Assembly: GCA_014218235.1 (NCBI GenBank)
Contig: CM024763.1
Span: forward strand, 82,322,244-82,386,243
Source: Colocasia esculenta
Lineage: Eukaryota; Streptophyta; Magnoliopsida; Alismatales; Araceae
DNA: 64,000 nucleotides
Reading direction: 5' to 3'
In this document: one piece after another, positions 1-10,141 of the stretch
Layout of the letters: each line of letters opens with the position of its first letter
How positions within the stretch are numbered: position 1 is the stretch's first letter
Position numbers and translations under genes: made by a program
The notes under the pieces: generated by a model
Database searches by the model: none
The model's input: the letters and a program-made list of their open reading frames with translations, nothing else
What the model was told of the DNA's origin: nothing

Positions 1-644
1 TTATGTCCACACAATATAATGTACGATTCCAATAAATACATTTTTTTCATGTATTTCAGTTCATAAATACAATGTTCATATATTTCCTATTTTTTCATAT
101 TTTTTCTAATTTTTTCAATTTTTTTAAGGGGGGCGATCCACCCCCTTTTGCTTGGCCCACCCGGTCGGGCTCGGCCCAGCTCGGCCGACCCGAGCTCTCG
201 GGATCGCTGGGTCGGATCGGTTTTGGGCCGACCGATCCGATCCCGATCCCCGAGATTTTGAACCTTGAATGAAACTACAAATTTTAACATTTACTTAAAT
301 GGTATTCAGGTCAATAATACACTAAGTCTTTAATATTTTATACTTTTCTTGTATTATTATAGTAGTAATAATACACAAAATCTTATGTTTCATATATTAT
401 TAATGCATGTATGATTGGTTTTTTATGCAAATATTAGTTCTTTCAATTTATCAGATTTTCCCTCATTTTTTCTGTTTTTCCTGAATTTTCCTGAATTTTT
501 TCCAAAAAAAAAACATTTTATAAACTGGTCGATCCAGGATCGGCCAGACTTCCCTTGGATTCATGGGATCTTGCGATCTGATCCGATCCAGGATCGGATC
601 GAGCCTGGTCGATCCCGATCCCGATTCCGATCCTGCCTTCCATG
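1..644. mobile_element. hAT-like non-autonomous element, right part (E0)
   Basis: Right end of a small DNA transposon whose left end lies outside the window. It ends at 644 in CATG; read inward on the minus strand the terminus is CATGGAAGGCAGGATCGG, matching the ends of the elements at 9,938, 50,600 and 57,085. The last ~110 bp, and a block at 130-250, are dense in GATCC/GATCGG palindromes, the subterminal repeats of this family. AT-rich filler between them contains a TTTACTTAAATGGTATTCAGG stretch (about 290-310), also present inside the element at 57,085-58,441. It interrupts a retroelement coding remnant, whose reading resumes at 645. The expected left duplication cannot be checked. Confidence 0.65.
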
Positions 645-2054
645 TCTGCAGTACACTGAGCATCTCTTGTTGCTTGAGGACCAATTCAAACAAATCATCT
701 AGGGTCCTACTTGTCTCCGTTTGAGACCTTGGCTGGGTCTCTACAGGTGGTGGAGAGACATGATGGTAAGCTTCCTCCATAAAAGGTTGATGATCAGGAG
801 GACTTGGAGGAGCTTCTTCATGTACAACTGACTTGTCTTTCCTATCCTTGATTACTTGAGCAATTGTTTCTTTATGGATTTCTGGTTCAACAGGGAGTCC
901 TCTTTGTTCTTCTTCAACATGAGCAACTTCTTCTCCACTGGCTGAGTTGGAGGAGCAATGGAGGATGTGCCCTGCATCTCATCATGAAAAACTTCATGAG
1001 TGCAGTCTGATATAGAATCTTTGATCCACAGATTTTTTGGTTTATCCTCTAAGGAGTAGTGACTCCTGCGGAGAGTGGATAGCCCAATTTTCTCTTTGAT
1101 TGGAGTTGCAATTTCTTCTTCCAAATCCACAGAATTTCTTCTGAATAACACTGTTAGTAGTGGTCCATAAGGAAGAGATTCATTTAGGTTCCTGGACCCT
1201 GACATTCTCTCCTGATGCCTTTGAATGACCCAAAAGAGCAAGTTTCCATTCTGGCTGTAATGAAAGAGTGGGTTCCTGCTCTTGGCGTCGCAATATTTAT
1301 AATAATGGCATAGAGGGATCTCTTTCAATAGTAAGTTGATTGATGATAAGCCCTTCTTGTGAGTAGTCTTTTGCTACCAACTATGCCCAATCTCTGCTTA
1401 TTTAAAGGAACTACTTCAGTTGGCCTGTGGCCGGAAGGAGGGGATTCTAAGATTTCATCCAAAGTAGCTTCAGAAATTGTGATTATTTTTCCTTTGACAG
1501 AGCCTTCCAAAGACCCATCTGCTGAAATTGATAGAATTACATAAAAAGTTTTAACTGCGTCTTCAAATGTTTGCTCTTGAATCTCGCAAAATTTTCTCCA
1601 ACCCATAACATCCAAGGTATCTGTTACAAAACTCAACTGGTTGGTCATCTGGGAAAGATCTACTACTTTTCCAAGACAAACGGAGGCTTTGGTGGAGGTT
1701 TGCCTCAGGAATACTTCGAAATGAAGAAAGAGGCATCCAGAGCTCTAGAAGAGGCCATCTAGAGCATTAGTAGAGGTTTTTTCTTTGACAAAGCCTTCCA
1801 AAGACCCATATGCTGAAACTGATAGAATTACATAAAAAGCTTTAACTGCGTCTTCAAATGTTTACTCTTGAATCTCGCAGAGTCTTCTCCAACCCATGAC
1901 ATCCAAGGTATCTGTTACAAAACTCAATTGGTCGGTCATATGGGAAAGATCTACTACTTTTCTAGGACAAACGGAGGCTTTAGTGGAGGTTTGCCTCAGG
2001 AATTACTCCAAAATGAAGAAAGAGGCATCCAGAGTCCTAGAAGAGGCCATCTAG
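645..2054 (-). pseudogene. Plant-transposon-domain-like third coding region of the Copia element (degenerate)
   Basis: Minus-strand pieces at about 1648-1325, 1328-852 and 780-645 together resemble the family annotated as 'putative plant transposon protein' (PF20167-like). The first piece has WRKFCEIQEQTFEDAVKTFY followed by a VKGKIITIS segment; the second has a LPYGPLLTVLFRR segment. These are motifs I recognise from that family; no search was run. It lies downstream, on the minus strand, of Copia RNase H and inside the same element, where SIRE-type Copia elements carry an extra, sometimes envelope-like, ORF. That placement is why I call it a third coding region, but the role is inference. 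Frames change between pieces, and E0 cuts the C-terminal end at 644, so it is not functional. The 5' part includes a tandem duplication. Confidence 0.5.
1492..2054. repeat. Tandem direct duplication, two ~270-bp copies
   Basis: Copy one (about 1492-1762) and copy two (about 1783-2054) are near-identical at an offset of 291-292 bp, with scattered substitutions and one-base indels. Both begin CTTTGACA and end GAGGCCATCTAG. The duplicated segment covers the start of the minus-strand plant-transposon-like reading frame, so that frame has two possible beginnings. The mismatches show the duplication is not recent. Confidence 0.9.
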
Positions 2055-2585
2055 ACAAATACGATGGAAATGACTTTGAAAGATTTCAAGGAAAGGATGA
2101 AATGATTCAAATAACCCAAGGATCCTACCTTTCGTCAGAAAAAAATGATGAAATCAAGAGGATCACAACGAGGGTTCCGTCAGAGTCAAAGACGGGCGCG
2201 AGAACTAGGAAGAAGACGAGGAGTTGAAGTGGATTCGAATGTGATGATTTGAAATGAAAAGGGGAAAGCTTATGTATAAGAAAGTGAAAGGATGTCGAAG
2301 ACCACAAATCGTGGGATCAACGACTGGGATTAAATGGACAAAAGTGATAAAAAGGAGAATAAATCAATATTTATTATTCTGCCCTAAAGAAATTATTTAA
2401 AATTTGAATATCGGTTACAACTTTCGATTACATAAACTTCGGCTTCATAAACTTCGACTTATAAGAAGTCAAATATCAAGGAGTTAAAAAATTGAAGATA
2501 GTTAATCAAAGAATATAACACATAATAGTAAGCATTAAGTTATTCAAGATTACACATCCTTATTTCTCTTCTAATTGAAGTAAAT
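2055..2585. other. Spacer between Copia pol and third coding region
   Basis: AT-rich sequence with only short open frames. On the minus strand it joins the end of RNase H to the plant-transposon-like segment. No LTR terminus or polypurine tract was found, so the element's 3' LTR is presumably left of the window. Confidence 0.4.
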
Positions 2586-2914
2586 CTATTCAGGAAGAGA
2601 TTTAATAAATATATCAACTAATTGATGGTATGTAGCAACAAATTCAAGTAAAATATCATCATTACTTACATGGTCTCTGATGAAGTGATGTCTAACTTCA
2701 ATGTGCTCGGTCCTTGAATGCTTGATTGGATTCTTGGTCAGGTTAATTGTACTTGTGTTGCCACACAACATTGGAATTGCATTTAATTTGTGACCATAGT
2801 CTTCCAACTGGTGTTTGATCCATAGTAGTTGAGTACAGCAACTTCCAGCTGCAATGTATTCTATTTTTGTTGTGGAAAGTGCCACAGAATTTTACTTTCT
2901 GGAAGACCAAGAGA
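2586..2914 (-). pseudogene. Copia RNase H, C-terminal part (severed by hAT insertion)
   Basis: The minus frame reads the end of a Copia RNase H: an ALSTTKIEYIAAGSCC segment, then LLWIKHQLEDYG, a helical stretch with HIEVRHHFIRDHV, and LVDIFIKSLPE at the end. These are standard Copia RNase H C-terminal motifs. Just upstream an SWSSRK segment is followed by an in-frame stop before NSVALS. The other half, ending DYARCKIDRKSISGTCQFL, lies at 7,265-7,614. The 4.35-kb hAT element sits exactly between the halves and duplicated 8 bp. Confidence 0.9.
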
Positions 2915-2929
2915 CATAGTTGTCCTGGC

Positions 2930-3010
2930 GGCAAAGCGACCAAAGCGATTTTGGGCTCCTTGTATCCTAAGCGCTTAGGCGGGCGCCTAAGCGGTGCTTA
3001 GGCACTAAAG
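2930..3010. repeat. hAT left subterminal repeats (CTTAGGCG type)
   Basis: Several copies of TAAGCGCTTAGGCG / GCGCCTAAGCGG alternate in orientation just inside the left terminus. Such subterminal motifs are transposase-binding clusters in characterised plant hAT elements; binding here is inferred. Confidence 0.75.
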
Positions 3011-3600
3011 ATAACGTCTAGTCTGGGCTATTTCAAGAGTGACGTCCTATATAAATAAAGATATATAATGGCAATGCTCATAAAAAATTAAATAAAAGAA
3101 TTCATAATATATTATTATGTTAAATCTAAAAATAATTTATAATATAAATAAAAAAAGACATTACAATTATACAATCATGCAAAAACCACACAAATATGAC
3201 ATTATAAACACAATGTAAAAAAATTTGCCATTACAATAGTGCACCAAAATTAAACATATGAAAGAAAAATTACTTGAATAATAAAAATATAAAATGCAAG
3301 TACTAACCTGAAGTTTGTTCCTTTGTTCTTCTAAAATCTAGAAATAAGAGTTGTGACAAATATAATACAACATCACATTAATATCAAGCAAGATTACCAT
3401 CATACCAAACATTACCTAAAATAAATTAACATAACCAACCAAAAGGTCCAACATCAAACTATTAAATTCAATGTCCAAAAATTTCAAAGATAACAAAATG
3501 TTCAACTCCAAATAATAAGCATCTAAAGTTTAAAACCAAACATGGTATTTTGAAGAGCCATGCCACCATCATCTTTACTATCACCCTCAAATTCATCATC
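3011..3600. other. hAT non-coding 3' region
   Basis: AT-rich sequence between the left subterminal repeats and the transposase C-terminus, i.e. downstream of the transposase stop on the minus strand. No gene or repeat recognised. Confidence 0.5.
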
Positions 3601-6041
3601 CTTATCACCATCTCCATTATTTGACCCATGGAATATCATCATCATCTGTCTCTTCTTCTTCACTCATCATATCATCATCCTCATCCTCATCATCATTCCT
3701 TGTGCCTTGTGAAGTGCTCCTCTTATTGGCATTTTCCCTCTTCTAGCTCTTTCTTCAGATGCTCCCATAGCCTCATCCACAATTGCCCAAGTGGAGATCT
3801 CCCTCATGAACCAAATCTTCACCATGTTTTGTCGTCCATGAGCTTCCCAATCTAAGTCTTCCAAACAAATGGGATAATATTTGTTTCTTTCTTTCTTGAA
3901 ATCTTTCATGAAGACGTTGATTGTATTGGACATAGGCCAAATCATTGAGTCTCTTAGCCTCTCTAACCTGTTCTTTTCTTTGTATGAATCTAAATAGAAA
4001 CAATACGATAAAAATAAGATTAAATGTTAAACTTAAAAATGACTAATATTAAAATTTAAAACATAAAATCAAATATTTCAAAGTCAAATGTACTCCAATT
4101 ACGTTCACATCCAGAAGAACTACAACAAAATCCTAAAATTTTTAAAACAAACATCTTCAACTCCTGTGTCTCCACACCATATTGCATCCACCAATCACTT
4201 GTAATAAATTTAAAATATTAATAAAAGAAGGAGATAAAGATATATAAATTAGAAAATATTAATTAAATTACTCACATGGCAGCCTCCTTTCATAAGCTCT
4301 ACTTGCCATTGGCCTCCCAAACATATCTCTTTGACATGAATACTCCATCATTTGATCTCCAATCTTATCTTGCATTTCTATATTTGGCTCCATCTTTTCA
4401 AGACGTGTCATAAAAGCATGTTCAAATTTTGCAACCAAAGATGGATCTTTGCTTCGAGCTTCATAATATAATTTTGGATTCAAGAAGAAGCCAACTTCAT
4501 GTAGAGGCCGATTCATTTGATCTTTCTAACGACGGTCCACAATTTTCAAAATATGTTGGTATTTGCTTTCTTTAGAATTGAAATTTTGAATTATTTGCTT
4601 CCTTGCACACTCCATTGCAGCATAAATATATCCCATTGCTGGTTTTTCATCACCATCAACCAACCTTAACACTTGCAAGAGGGGTTGGGAAGCCCTCAAA
4701 ATGTCCTCAACTACATGCCAAAATTTTGATTGATAGACAATTGCATTACATTCTTTCCCATGTTTGTTCTTGACCATGCACTAGAATGCCAAGTATCTGA
4801 ACTAAACAACCTACGCAGTGCTCTCTTTATTACATCATCATGTAATCTTTCTAAAGCTGTAGTAAATCTTGTAACTCCAAATCTTACGAATTCTCTCCCC
4901 TTTGTCTCCCTTCTCATACGATCAAGAAGCCGCGTATAGTGTATAGATAAGCAGTCAACTTCTTTGCTTTTGAAATGATGCCAACATAGCATTTCAATTT
5001 TCCAATGTCTTCTAACATGAGATCAAGACAGTGAGCTGCATAGGGGGTCCAAAATAATCGTTTCTTTTTCTCCATCAACAACCTTCGTACTGCAATATTA
5101 TAAGATGCATTATCAGTAACAATTTCAACTACATATTCCTTCCCAACTTTTTCAACCATATCTAACAAGTCATACAACAAGATAGCATCTTTTTTTTTTG
5201 ATCTGAAACATCAATTGATTCTATAAAATAAGTTCCTTCTGGACAATTCACTAAAAAGTTGATCAACTTTCTCTACCTTTTATCAGTCCACCCATCACAC
5301 ATTATAGTGCACCCATAAATCTTCCAATATTTTATATATTCAGCATGCATTTGTTTTGTTTCTTCTACCATTTTTTGTGGAAGAGACAACTTCAACATGT
5401 GATAACTAGGTGGTTTGTCTCCCAAATCGGCCTATAAGTTCAACCATGATTTCAAAGCTCCTACACTTTGTTGCATTGAAAGGAATGCCAGCATCATAAA
5501 ACCATCTAGCAATAGCAAGATCAAGATTGCATTTCTCTTCTTTCTTCAATTTAGACATAGTGCTCTGAATTTTTTCCCACTTCTTCTTGCATCAATAAAA
5601 TCATCAACATTCATCCTTACAAATACATCCATTGGTCCATTCATTCCTCTCCTTGTTTTGTTTTGCAAAAATTGACAAGGTAGATGATTTTTTTATCGGC
5701 TCAGACTCCTGCTCATCAGATGAGCTCACAACATTCTCAGAAACACTTGTTGCACTTACTATCTTCCTCTTCTTGTTTTTGTTCAAAGCCACCAACATTT
5801 CCGTAGCAATCTCCTTTGTAGTCTTAGGACACTTCTTCACATTACGGAAACCTCCAATCAAGTGCTCATTTTGTCTCTTTATCCCCCCATTTATAACTAA
5901 ACCACACAATTCACATTTCACTTTATTCTTATCATGCTCATCAGGCCAATAAGCATACTTCCATCCTGGATCATTAAATTTCGCTTTCTTGAATTCTGAA
6001 TCTGTTGTGGGTATTGAGGAAGAGGAATCCATTCTTCTCAC
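3600..6041 (-). pseudogene. hAT transposase (BED zinc finger, DUF659, hAT dimerisation)
   Basis: Transposase that would cut and paste the surrounding element. Domains in minus-strand order: a BED-type zinc finger at 6041-5604 (start MRRMDSSSS; CELCGLV as the Cys pair, then a His...Cys pair); the DUF659 RNase H-like part at ~5345-4990 (CDGWTD, EIVTDNASYN, LFWTPYAAHCLDLMLED); the central helical region at 4990-4268 (GVTRF, LRLVDGDEKPAMGYIY, MNRPLHEVGFFLNP); and the hAT C-terminal dimerisation region at 4200-3667 (SSSGCERNWSTF, then AKRLNDLAYVQYNQRL). The last two parts are separated at about 4080-4000 by what looks like an intron. At least one in-frame stop follows the WTDKR segment (~5270), and frames shift between blocks. 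Coding order is preserved, so it is a recently dead or partly mis-assembled autonomous copy. Confidence 0.88.
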
Positions 6042-6119
6042 TGCAAAACTAATTTAAAAAATTGTAAATTTAAATTCAATATGTGTAATTATGTGTGAAA
6101 GATAGATAGAGGAAGGATA

Positions 6120-6578
6120 GGAGTATAGGACTATGTGAGAGAGAGAGAGGCGGGACTATGTCATTGTGACAATGTCACAGTATGTGCATGTGTGTGTGTA
6201 CGAGAGAGAGAGAGAGAGATGACCGTGAGAGAGAGAGAGAGGAGGAAGTGGGACTGTGACAGTGTGTGTGTGAGAGAGAGAGAGAGAGAGATGACTGTGT
6301 GAGAGAGAGATGAGGGGGGTGAGACTGTGACAGTGTGTGTGTGTGTGTGTGTCTGTGTGTGCGTGGCGTTTGGTGTGTGTGAGAGAGAGAGATAGACAGA
6401 GAGAGAGAGGGCCGTGACCGCAGTGAGAGAGAGAGAGAGAGGAGGGGGTGGGACTGTGACAGAGTGTGTGAGAGAGGGAGAGAGGACTGGTGTGAGAGAG
6501 AGAGGAGAGGGGGGCGGGACTGTGACTGTGTGGTGTCTGTATGTGCATGCGTGTGTGTGTGGTGTGGTGTGTGTGGTG

Positions 6579-6645
<67 letters not shown>

Positions 6646-6690
6646 TGACTGTGAGTGTGACTATGTGAGGGAGACAGAGGGAGAGAGGTT
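6120..6690. repeat. GA/GT microsatellite tract
   Basis: Long runs of (GA)n mixed with (GT)n, the purest at about 6582-6650. On the transposase strand this is a pyrimidine-rich (CT)n region immediately upstream of the transposase start, so it probably lies in its promoter or 5' leader. The long proline/serine/leucine-rich open frames across it are artefacts of the repeat. Confidence 0.9.
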
Positions 6691-6731
6691 GGGAGATGCC
6701 GGACAGGGAGGGGGGAAGTGGGAAGCCGATC

Positions 6732-6752
6732 GGGGGGGGGGGGGGGGGGGGG
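6732..6752 (+). repeat. Poly-G run (21 G)
   Basis: Uninterrupted G tract inside the hAT element, one of several long G runs on this strand of the window (also 7033-7043, 11918-11933, 17360-17373, 20038-20052 and 24030-24057). Confidence 0.9.
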
Positions 6753-7059
6753 AGACTAGACGAGGAAGGGGGGCGGAGGTGGGATGTCGGAGGAGGGGGG
6801 CCAGAGGAGGACTCGGACGAGAGGGGGATTGGCCGATTGGGGACTGTACCTAAGTCTGGCGACAGCGGCGAGGTCCAACTGTGGCGGCGAGAGCTCCGAC
6901 AGTAGCGGAGAGACCTTCGACGAGGGCGGCGGCGGCGAGAGTGCGGTTGGGGAGGAGGAACCCTAGCTGGGGGCAAGGCGGGTGGGAAATGGGAAGACAG
7001 GGTCGAGGGCTCGGGGAGAGCGCAGGGGAGTCGGGGGGGGGGGTGTTTAACTAGGATCC

Positions 7060-7250
7060 ATTACTGGATCCACTAAGTGGATCCGGTTTGGATCGGGTAA
7101 ACAGCCCAAGGCGCCAACGCGCACACCTTGTGCCGCTTACCGCGCCTTGGCGACGCCTTGACTTGCCTTTTGGCAGTGCACTTAGTCGGCCCACTTAGGC
7201 GGCGACCCCACAACAAACCTTAGCGCCGCTTAAGGCGCGCTTGGCGTCCG
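7060..7250. repeat. hAT right subterminal repeats
   Basis: GC-rich cluster with GCGCC/GGCG motifs such as CACTTAGGCGGCG and TTAAGGCGCGCTTGGCG, matching in inverted sense the left-end repeats. A small GGATCC-rich palindrome block (7,052-7,095) precedes it. Confidence 0.7.
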
Positions 7251-7264
7251 CCTTCACAACTATG

Positions 7265-7640
7265 TCAAGAGATGAAGCAACCTGCAAGAAACTGACAAGT
7301 TCCACTGATGCTTTTTCTATCTATTTTGCATCTAGCATAGTCAGCATCACTATATCCAAGCAAATTAAATTCAGAACATCTGGGATACCATAAACCCAAT
7401 TTACTTGTATTAATAACATATCTAAAAATTCTTTTAACAACATTATATGAGATTCTTTAGGATCAGCGTGAAACTTGGCACACAAACATACACTGAACAT
7501 TATATCTGGTCTAGTAGCAGTGAGATAGAGTAATGACCCAATCATACCTGTATAGATCTTTTGATCTACTTTCTTGCCAATTGGATCACTATCTAATTTC
7601 ATTCTTGAGTTCATAGGAGTTCCTATGACTTACACTTGTC
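7265..7640 (-). pseudogene. Copia RNase H, N-terminal part
   Basis: The minus frame reads the RT/RNase H junction of a Copia polyprotein: SRMKLDSDPIGKKVD, then YTGMIGSLLYLTATRPDIMF (the usual YR.xxGSLxYLTxTRPDIxF block), CAKFHADPKESH, and a DYARCKIDRKSISGT segment entering RNase H. It then ends at the hAT insertion. A deletion or frameshift is visible around the former D..G.LDSRKSTSG region. Confidence 0.88.
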
Positions 7641-8523
7641 AAAACCATATTTTGAAAGCAGATCTGAAATGTACTTGGTTTGACAAATGTGAGTTCTTTA
7701 GTCTGCTTGATTTGCAAGTCGAGAAAATAATTAAGCTCACCCATCATGTTTATTTCAAACTCACTTTGTATGAGAGTTTCAAAGAATATACAAAGTGATT
7801 GATTTGTAGTATCAAAAATAATATCAACATATATTTGTGGAATCAAGATCCATTCTGAAATTTTCTTAATAAATAAAGTGCTATCTACTTTACCTCTTAA
7901 AAAATCATATGATAGAAAATAATCACTTAGTCTTTCATAGCAAGCTCTTAGAGCTTGTTTCAAACCATATAGTGCCTTCCTTAAACGAAAAATATGATCT
8001 GGATACTTAGTATCTTCAAAACTCGGCGGTTGTTCAATATAAACTTCTTCTTTTATGAAACCATTCAGAAAAACACTCTTTACATCTATTTGATATAAAT
8101 TGATATTTAAAGAACATGCATATGCTAATAAAATTCTAATTACCTCTAATCTAGCAATTGAAGCATATGTCTCATCTAAGTCATTGCCTTCCTCTTGGGA
8201 ATATCCCGAGTTACAGTCTGGCCTTGTTCTGGTGATAACCTCTGATTCATACATTTTGTTTCTGAGGACCCATTTGGTTCCAATAACTGAATGATCAGAA
8301 GGTGTAGGTACAAGTGTTCAGACTTGTCTATGTGAAATTGGTTAAGTTCCTCTTGCATAGCTAAGATCCAAGATTCATCCGCTAGTGCATCATTGATTGT
8401 CCTACCCTCAATCTGAGATACAAATACAGTATAATCACAAGGAATGGACATACCTCTGGTTCTTACCCTATCTTGAGGATCACTTATTATGTTTTCCCTT
8501 GGATGATCTCTGTGATACCTCAA
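7589..8523 (-). pseudogene. Copia reverse transcriptase domain
   Basis: The 5' part (8523-8176) has the pre-RT linker with a YTVFVSQIEGRTINDALADE segment and WILAMQEELNQF. The rest (8254-7589) has ARLEVIRILLAYACSLN, DVKSVFLNGFIKEEVYIEQP and LRKALYGLKQALRACYERL. The catalytic Y-x-D-D box is degraded to YVDIIF and a frameshift separates the two parts, so the enzyme is dead. It is part of the same minus-strand Copia element as the integrase and gag to its right. Confidence 0.92.
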
Positions 8524-8759
8524 TTCTTTAGGAAGTCCTTCGTGTGTTTCGTCTTGTTGTTGCAGTTCTTCTAGTGGAGGATCTTTCTTGTCTTCATCTT
8601 TCTCTTCAAGAGAAACTTGTTCTAGATCCCTACATAATTCTTCAACAACTCTTCTCTTCTTCTATTCTCTTTATAGAAGGGATAGTTTCATCAAATAAAA
8701 CATGAACAATTTGTTCGATTGTTAAAATCTTTCTGTTAAACACACTATATCTTCTAGGT

Positions 8760-9632
8760 TTTGAAATATATCCTAATAGAAAATCTTCATTACTTTTAGC
8801 ATCTAATTTCCTAGATTATCTTTACCATTATTTAGAATGAAACATTTACAATCAAAGGGCCGTAGATGACTGATGTTTGGCTTATTTTCCTTGTAAAGTT
8901 CATATAGAGTCTTCTTTAAAATTGGTCTGACCATAGTTCTGTTGATGATGTAGCATGTAGTGTTGACTGTTTTTGCCCAGAAATACCTTGGTAGATTGTA
9001 CTTTGACAATATGGTTCTGGTCATATCAAGCAGTGTTCTATTCTTCCTTTCTGCTACACCATTTTACTGAGGAGTTCTTGGAGTAGAAAAGTTATGCTCA
9101 ATTCCATTTTCTTCACAGAATTGGATGAAATTTTCATTTTTGAATTCTCCTTCATGATCAGATCTGATACTGATTATCTCATATTTTTGGCTCTTTTGTA
9201 CTAGTTTACTGAATTTCAAGAAAGCTGAGAAAGTTTCTAATTTTGCTTTCAAAAATGATATCCAAGTGTATCTTGAGTAATCATCTACAATTACATAGCC
9301 ATAGACCTTTCTTCCAAAACTTGCAATTCTTATAGGTCCAAATAAATCCATGTGGATGAGTCTGATGGTTTTAAAGTTATTACTATTGTCTTCGATTGAA
9401 ATGATGTCTTGGTCTACTTCTCTTTTGCACAAGCTGTATAGATTTCAGATTTTTTCAATTTGAGCTTTGGAAGACCTTCAACTAGATCATGCTTTAATAA
9501 TTTTTTTATTATTGAGGTGCTGACATGTCCTAGTCTTCTGTGCCACAGATCAGTCTCGTCACTTTTAGTAGTTGCAAGACAGAGATTGACTTTTTTCAGT
9601 TCTGCCAGTTGAAGTGTATACAGATTCTTCAT
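8760..9632 (-). pseudogene. Copia integrase (GAG-pre-integrase and rve core)
   Basis: The minus strand begins with the GAG-pre-integrase zinc-binding segment (LWHRRLGHVSTSIIKKL, ~9560-9500). The rve catalytic core follows at 9432-9064: DLFGPIRIASFGRKVYGYV with the first Asp, IRSDHEGEF with the second, then FCEENGIEHNFSTPRTPQ with the Glu. After a stop at about 9064 the reading continues in 9024-8803 with TILSKYNLPRYFWAKTVNTT. All three catalytic acidic residues appear present, but stops and frameshifts break the polyprotein. Confidence 0.92.
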
Positions 9633-9654
9633 TATGTGAGCTTCAATGACTACT

Positions 9655-9929
9655 TTCTTATCTTTTAGAATTATACACTGATGCTGATGAGGTTATACTT
9701 TTGTCATATAGTTGACTGATGCTGATGAGGTTATACTTAAGTCCTTCAAAACATAATACATCTTCTATTAAATTTTTGATCTTTGTTCCTATTGTTTCAT
9801 ATCCAATGACTTTTCCTTTTCCATTGTCTTCATATGTAACTTGACTAATTTCACTTCTGAAATTTGTAAATAGCTTTCTATCACTTGTCATATGCCTTGA
9901 ACATCCACTATCTAAGTACCATTTGGATG
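9655..9929 (-). pseudogene. Copia aspartic protease
   Basis: The minus frame reads WYLDSGCSRHMTSD, the DSG active-site motif of Copia aspartic proteases, followed by GKGKVIGYETIGTKI and LKYNLISISQL. It sits between gag and integrase as expected. The E1 MITE is inserted immediately upstream, separating the protease from gag. A ~23-bp sequence (around CTGATGCTGATGAGGTTATA) is repeated in tandem at 9,677 and 9,715, giving a local duplication. Confidence 0.9.
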
Positions 9930-9937
9930 CTTTCAGG

Positions 9938-10133
9938 CAAGGTTCGACGTATCGGGGAATCGGGGCGAATCGGGATTTTCCTGATCCGCCACGATTCGCC
10001 TGAATCGGGTCGATTCGCATGAGAATCGGATGGGAATCAGTCCAGTTCGATGGGAATCGGGCGAATCGGGTTTCTCCTGATTCGATCTGATTCCCCCGAA
10101 TCGGACCGATTCGATCCGATGCGCCAAACCATG
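9938..10133. mobile_element. 196-bp hAT-like MITE (E1)
   Basis: Complete short element with imperfect terminal inverted repeats: left CAAGGTTCGACGTATCGG, right (read inward) CATGGTTTGGCGCATCGG. It is flanked by perfect 8-bp duplications CTTTCAGG at 9930-9937 and 10134-10141. Nearly the whole interior is built of GAATCGG/CGATTCG palindromes, i.e. two subterminal repeat arrays joined with no filler. Eight-base duplications place it in the hAT superfamily; no coding capacity. It is inserted in the Copia polyprotein just before the protease. Confidence 0.9.
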
Positions 10134-10141
10134 CTTTCAGG

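Larger units (their letters stand above)
2915..7264 (-). mobile_element. hAT DNA transposon with transposase gene, inserted in Copia RNase H
   Basis: A complete insertion. Left end CATAGTTGTCCTGGCGGC; right end, read inward, CATAGTTGTGAAGGCGGACG. It is flanked by 8-bp target duplications CCAAGAGA (2907-2914) and TCAAGAGA (7265-7272), one mismatch. The 8-bp duplication and CA...TG ends are hAT hallmarks. Both ends carry subterminal repeats of CTTAGGCG/GCGCCTAAGCG type. It encodes a BED-DUF659-hAT dimerisation transposase on the minus strand. At 4,350 bp it is a usual size for an autonomous plant hAT element. The mismatched duplication and broken frames show it is now probably inactive. Confidence 0.92.

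Noticed and set aside
6156..6976. Long open frames (up to 271 codons) over the GA/CT tract
   Set aside because: They are translations of a microsatellite and poly-G run; no domain, and frames are open on both strands only because of composition.
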